Shown here one piece after another: positions 5,182 through 6,561 of a stretch of DNA of 6,561 nt. Every line of letters starts with the position of its first letter. The stretch's first letter is position 1. The notes under the pieces are model-generated. The model was not told where the DNA came from, ran no database searches, and worked only from the letters and a program-made list of their open reading frames with translations. The translations under genes were made by a program, and so were the position numbers. The DNA comes from an uncultured Lachnospiraceae bacterium (GTDB taxonomy: Bacteria > Bacillota > Clostridia > Lachnospirales > Lachnospiraceae): NCBI GenBank assembly GCA_947178465.1, contig CAMWYL010000187.1, positions 1-6,561 of the forward strand, written 5' to 3'.

Positions 5182-6432
5182 CTATTTTGCCTCCGGAAGC
5201 GCAATCCCGCCCGCAACAGCGCACGCCGCGGCGGATTTCGGTGAAGCAAGGTAAATCTCCACCTTCGATGTACCCATTCTGCCGAGGAAGTTCCTGTTAT
5301 TGGTCGCCACAACCACTTCCCCGTCCGTAAGAATCCCTCCGGTTCTGCCGCAACACAGCCCGCAGCTTGGATGTGTGATAATCGCGCCTGCCTTTGCCAA
5401 CGTCTCCAAGGTACCGTTCTCAGCCGCCTGACGATAGATTTTCCGGCTTGCAGGCGTCACGATCAGCTTGACAAATGGCGCTACCTGTTTATCCTTGAGA
5501 ATTTCTGCGGCTGCCATCAAATCCTCCAGACGGCCGTTTGTACAGGAGCCGATAAACACCTGATCAATCTTCTTTCCGGTCAACTCCGCCACCGACTTCA
5601 CATTGTCAACATTGGACGGACAAGCCATTACCGGGACGAAATCCTCCGCCTTATAATTGATTACCCGGCAATACTGCGCGTCCGCATCTCCGACCAAATC
5701 CCGTTCCTTCTCCGTCAGCTCGATTCCACAGTATTCCGCGGTCTTCTCATCATGTGTACAGCGCGCGCACTTCGCCCCCGCCTCAATCGCCATATTCGAC
5801 ATGGACATTCTTGACGCTACTGTCATATTTTCAACGGTATCGCCCGCAAATTCAAGCGCCTTGTATGTCGCGCCGTCCGCACCAAGGTCGCCAATCAGCT
5901 TCAAAATAATATCCTTTGCCATAACATTTTCCGGCAGCTTTCCCGTAATATTTATCCGGATCGTCTCCGGCACGCGAATCCAAAGCGTACCTGTTCCAAG
6001 GATGCTCGCCATCTCCGTATATCCGATACCGGAAGAGAACGCACCGACACAGCCATAGGTTGTTGTGTGGCTGTCCGTACCGAATACAACGTCCCCCGGC
6101 TTTACATACCCCGCCTCCGTCATCAGTTGATGGCAGATTCCGTCGGAGCGATGAATGTTTTTCATGCCGTATTTCTCCACAAACGCATTTCCCACACGAA
6201 AATGCCTCGTATCGTCCACCTGACTTGCCGGCACAAGATGGTCGTATATTAAGACCACCTTGTCCGCATCCCAGAGCTTCGTAAATCCCATTTCTTCAAA
6301 TTTCGACGCCACAAAGGGAATGAAAATATCATGTATCATCACGCGGTCTACCTTTACCGTCACAATCTCGCCGGGATGAACCTCTTTTCCGATATTATTC
6401 CTGATAATCTTCTCTATAATCGTTGAACCCAT
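5182..6432 (-). CDS. leuC: 3-isopropylmalate dehydratase large subunit (HacA/aconitase family)
   Basis: Large subunit of an aconitase-superfamily dehydratase that carries a [4Fe-4S] cluster. It most likely interconverts 2- and 3-isopropylmalate in leucine synthesis with a LeuD-type small subunit. With the start at 6432 it has 416 residues, typical of the shorter HacA-type LeuC rather than the roughly 470-residue E. coli form. Seen motifs: YDHLVPAS (63-70), the GTDSHT active-site segment (118-123), GSCTNGR with cluster ligand C297 (295-301), SCGLC with ligands C357 and C360 (356-360), and NRNFLGRMG (379-387). C361 follows the second ligand pair directly. An in-frame ATG lies at 6453, but the AGGAGG motif (6440-6445) falls inside that extension and sits seven bases before 6432. 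A closely related enzyme, 2,3-dimethylmalate dehydratase, cannot be excluded from sequence alone. It lies 32 bases after the small-subunit gene and 50 bases before dut. Confidence 0.88.
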   Translation of the reverse strand: MGSTIIEKIIRNNIGKEVHPGEIVTVKVDRVMIHDIFIPFVASKFEEMGFTKLWDADKVVLIYDHLVPASQVDDTRHFRVGNAFVEKYGMKNIHRSDGICHQLMTEAGYVKPGDVVFGTDSHTTTYGCVGAFSSGIGYTEMASILGTGTLWIRVPETIRINITGKLPENVMAKDIILKLIGDLGADGATYKALEFAGDTVENMTVASRMSMSNMAIEAGAKCARCTHDEKTAEYCGIELTEKERDLVGDADAQYCRVINYKAEDFVPVMACPSNVDNVKSVAELTGKKIDQVFIGSCTNGRLEDLMAAAEILKDKQVAPFVKLIVTPASRKIYRQAAENGTLETLAKAGAIITHPSCGLCCGRTGGILTDGEVVVATNNRNFLGRMGTSKVEIYLASPKSAAACAVAGGIALPEAK

Positions 6433-6439
6433 TGCATTT

Positions 6440-6445
6440 CCTCCT
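6440..6445 (-). promoter_or_regulatory. Ribosome binding site fixing the leuC start
   Basis: A full AGGAGG lies seven bases before the ATG at 6432 on the minus strand. The longer reading frame starting at 6453 would place this site within its coding sequence, so 6432 is the better start. Confidence 0.8.
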
Positions 6446-6464
6446 AAATCCATTGAACTCTCTG

Positions 6465-6561
6465 CTATACGTTCAGGGCGTTTCGCTTCTGCATCGCCTT
6501 CACAAGACCGCCCGCATTGAGGATATCTACCAGATTTTCCGGCAGGGAAGTAATCGGATAC
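6465..6561 (-). CDS. leuD: C-terminal end of LeuD-like small subunit (partial)
   Basis: Only the last 31 residues are in the window; the gene runs off the right edge. They read YPITSLPENL followed by VDILNAGGLVKAM and a basic tail, ending in TAG at 6465-6467. The pattern (L)Pxx(V/I)xxIL(N/E)AGGL with a basic end is typical of the C-terminus of isopropylmalate dehydratase small subunits and relatives. It ends 32 bases before leuC on the same strand with no terminator between, so the two are probably co-transcribed and the proteins pair up. The small-before-large order is the reverse of the common leuC-leuD order. The call rests on a short fragment plus context. Confidence 0.6.
   Translation of the reverse strand, partial: YPITSLPENLVDILNAGGLVKAMQKRNALNV

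Noticed and set aside
5132..5224. Longer dut start at 5224 overlapping leuC
   Set aside because: The extra 31 residues do not fit dUTPase, overlap the leuC end, and a good ribosome binding site precedes the ATG at 5131.

Overview
The window looks like the chromosome of a spore-forming, anaerobic, Lachnospiraceae/Clostridia-type Firmicute. This is inferred from a GerA/SpoVAF-family spore germination protein, a class-2 TrpB, a HacA-type isopropylmalate dehydratase large subunit, strong GGAGG ribosome binding sites and a mid-range GC content. Species cannot be named from the sequence.

Layout from left to right. Bases 1-102 hold no supportable gene. A TrpB2-type tryptophan synthase beta chain (103-1473, minus) is divergent from an orphan spore germination gene of the SpoVAF/GerA type (1701-3101, plus), which ends at a strong intrinsic terminator (3121-3168). 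The 1474-1700 gap carries a good extended -10 promoter for trpB2, a tentative sporulation-sigma promoter and a perfect 15-base dyad. Next comes an AT-rich accessory block. It has a two-gene minus-strand unit of a small unknown protein (3857-4054) followed by a divergent Fic protein (3213-3842), a GC-rich highly structured non-coding element (about 4098-4290), and a plus-strand gene resembling DUF3848 (4351-4632). A two-way terminator (4645-4664) separates that block from a housekeeping minus-strand cluster: the 3' end of an aconitase-type small subunit (leuD-like, 6465-6561), the large subunit leuC (5182-6432) and dut (4679-5131).

How the genes work together. The leuD-like/leuC pair should form one isopropylmalate-isomerase-type enzyme for leucine synthesis (or a related C5/C6 acid), and dut appears co-transcribed by position only. 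TrpB2 acts in tryptophan or serine metabolism without a trp operon in view. The spore protein acts in the spore inner membrane during germination. The accessory block has the look of transferred DNA: a Fic protein with an altered catalytic motif but an intact inhibitory motif, a small companion gene, and an upstream element with mutually exclusive pairings that ends in a terminator facing the Fic unit. The most interesting parts are the Fic motif substitutions and this structured element. Neither proves a new system, but both are testable.
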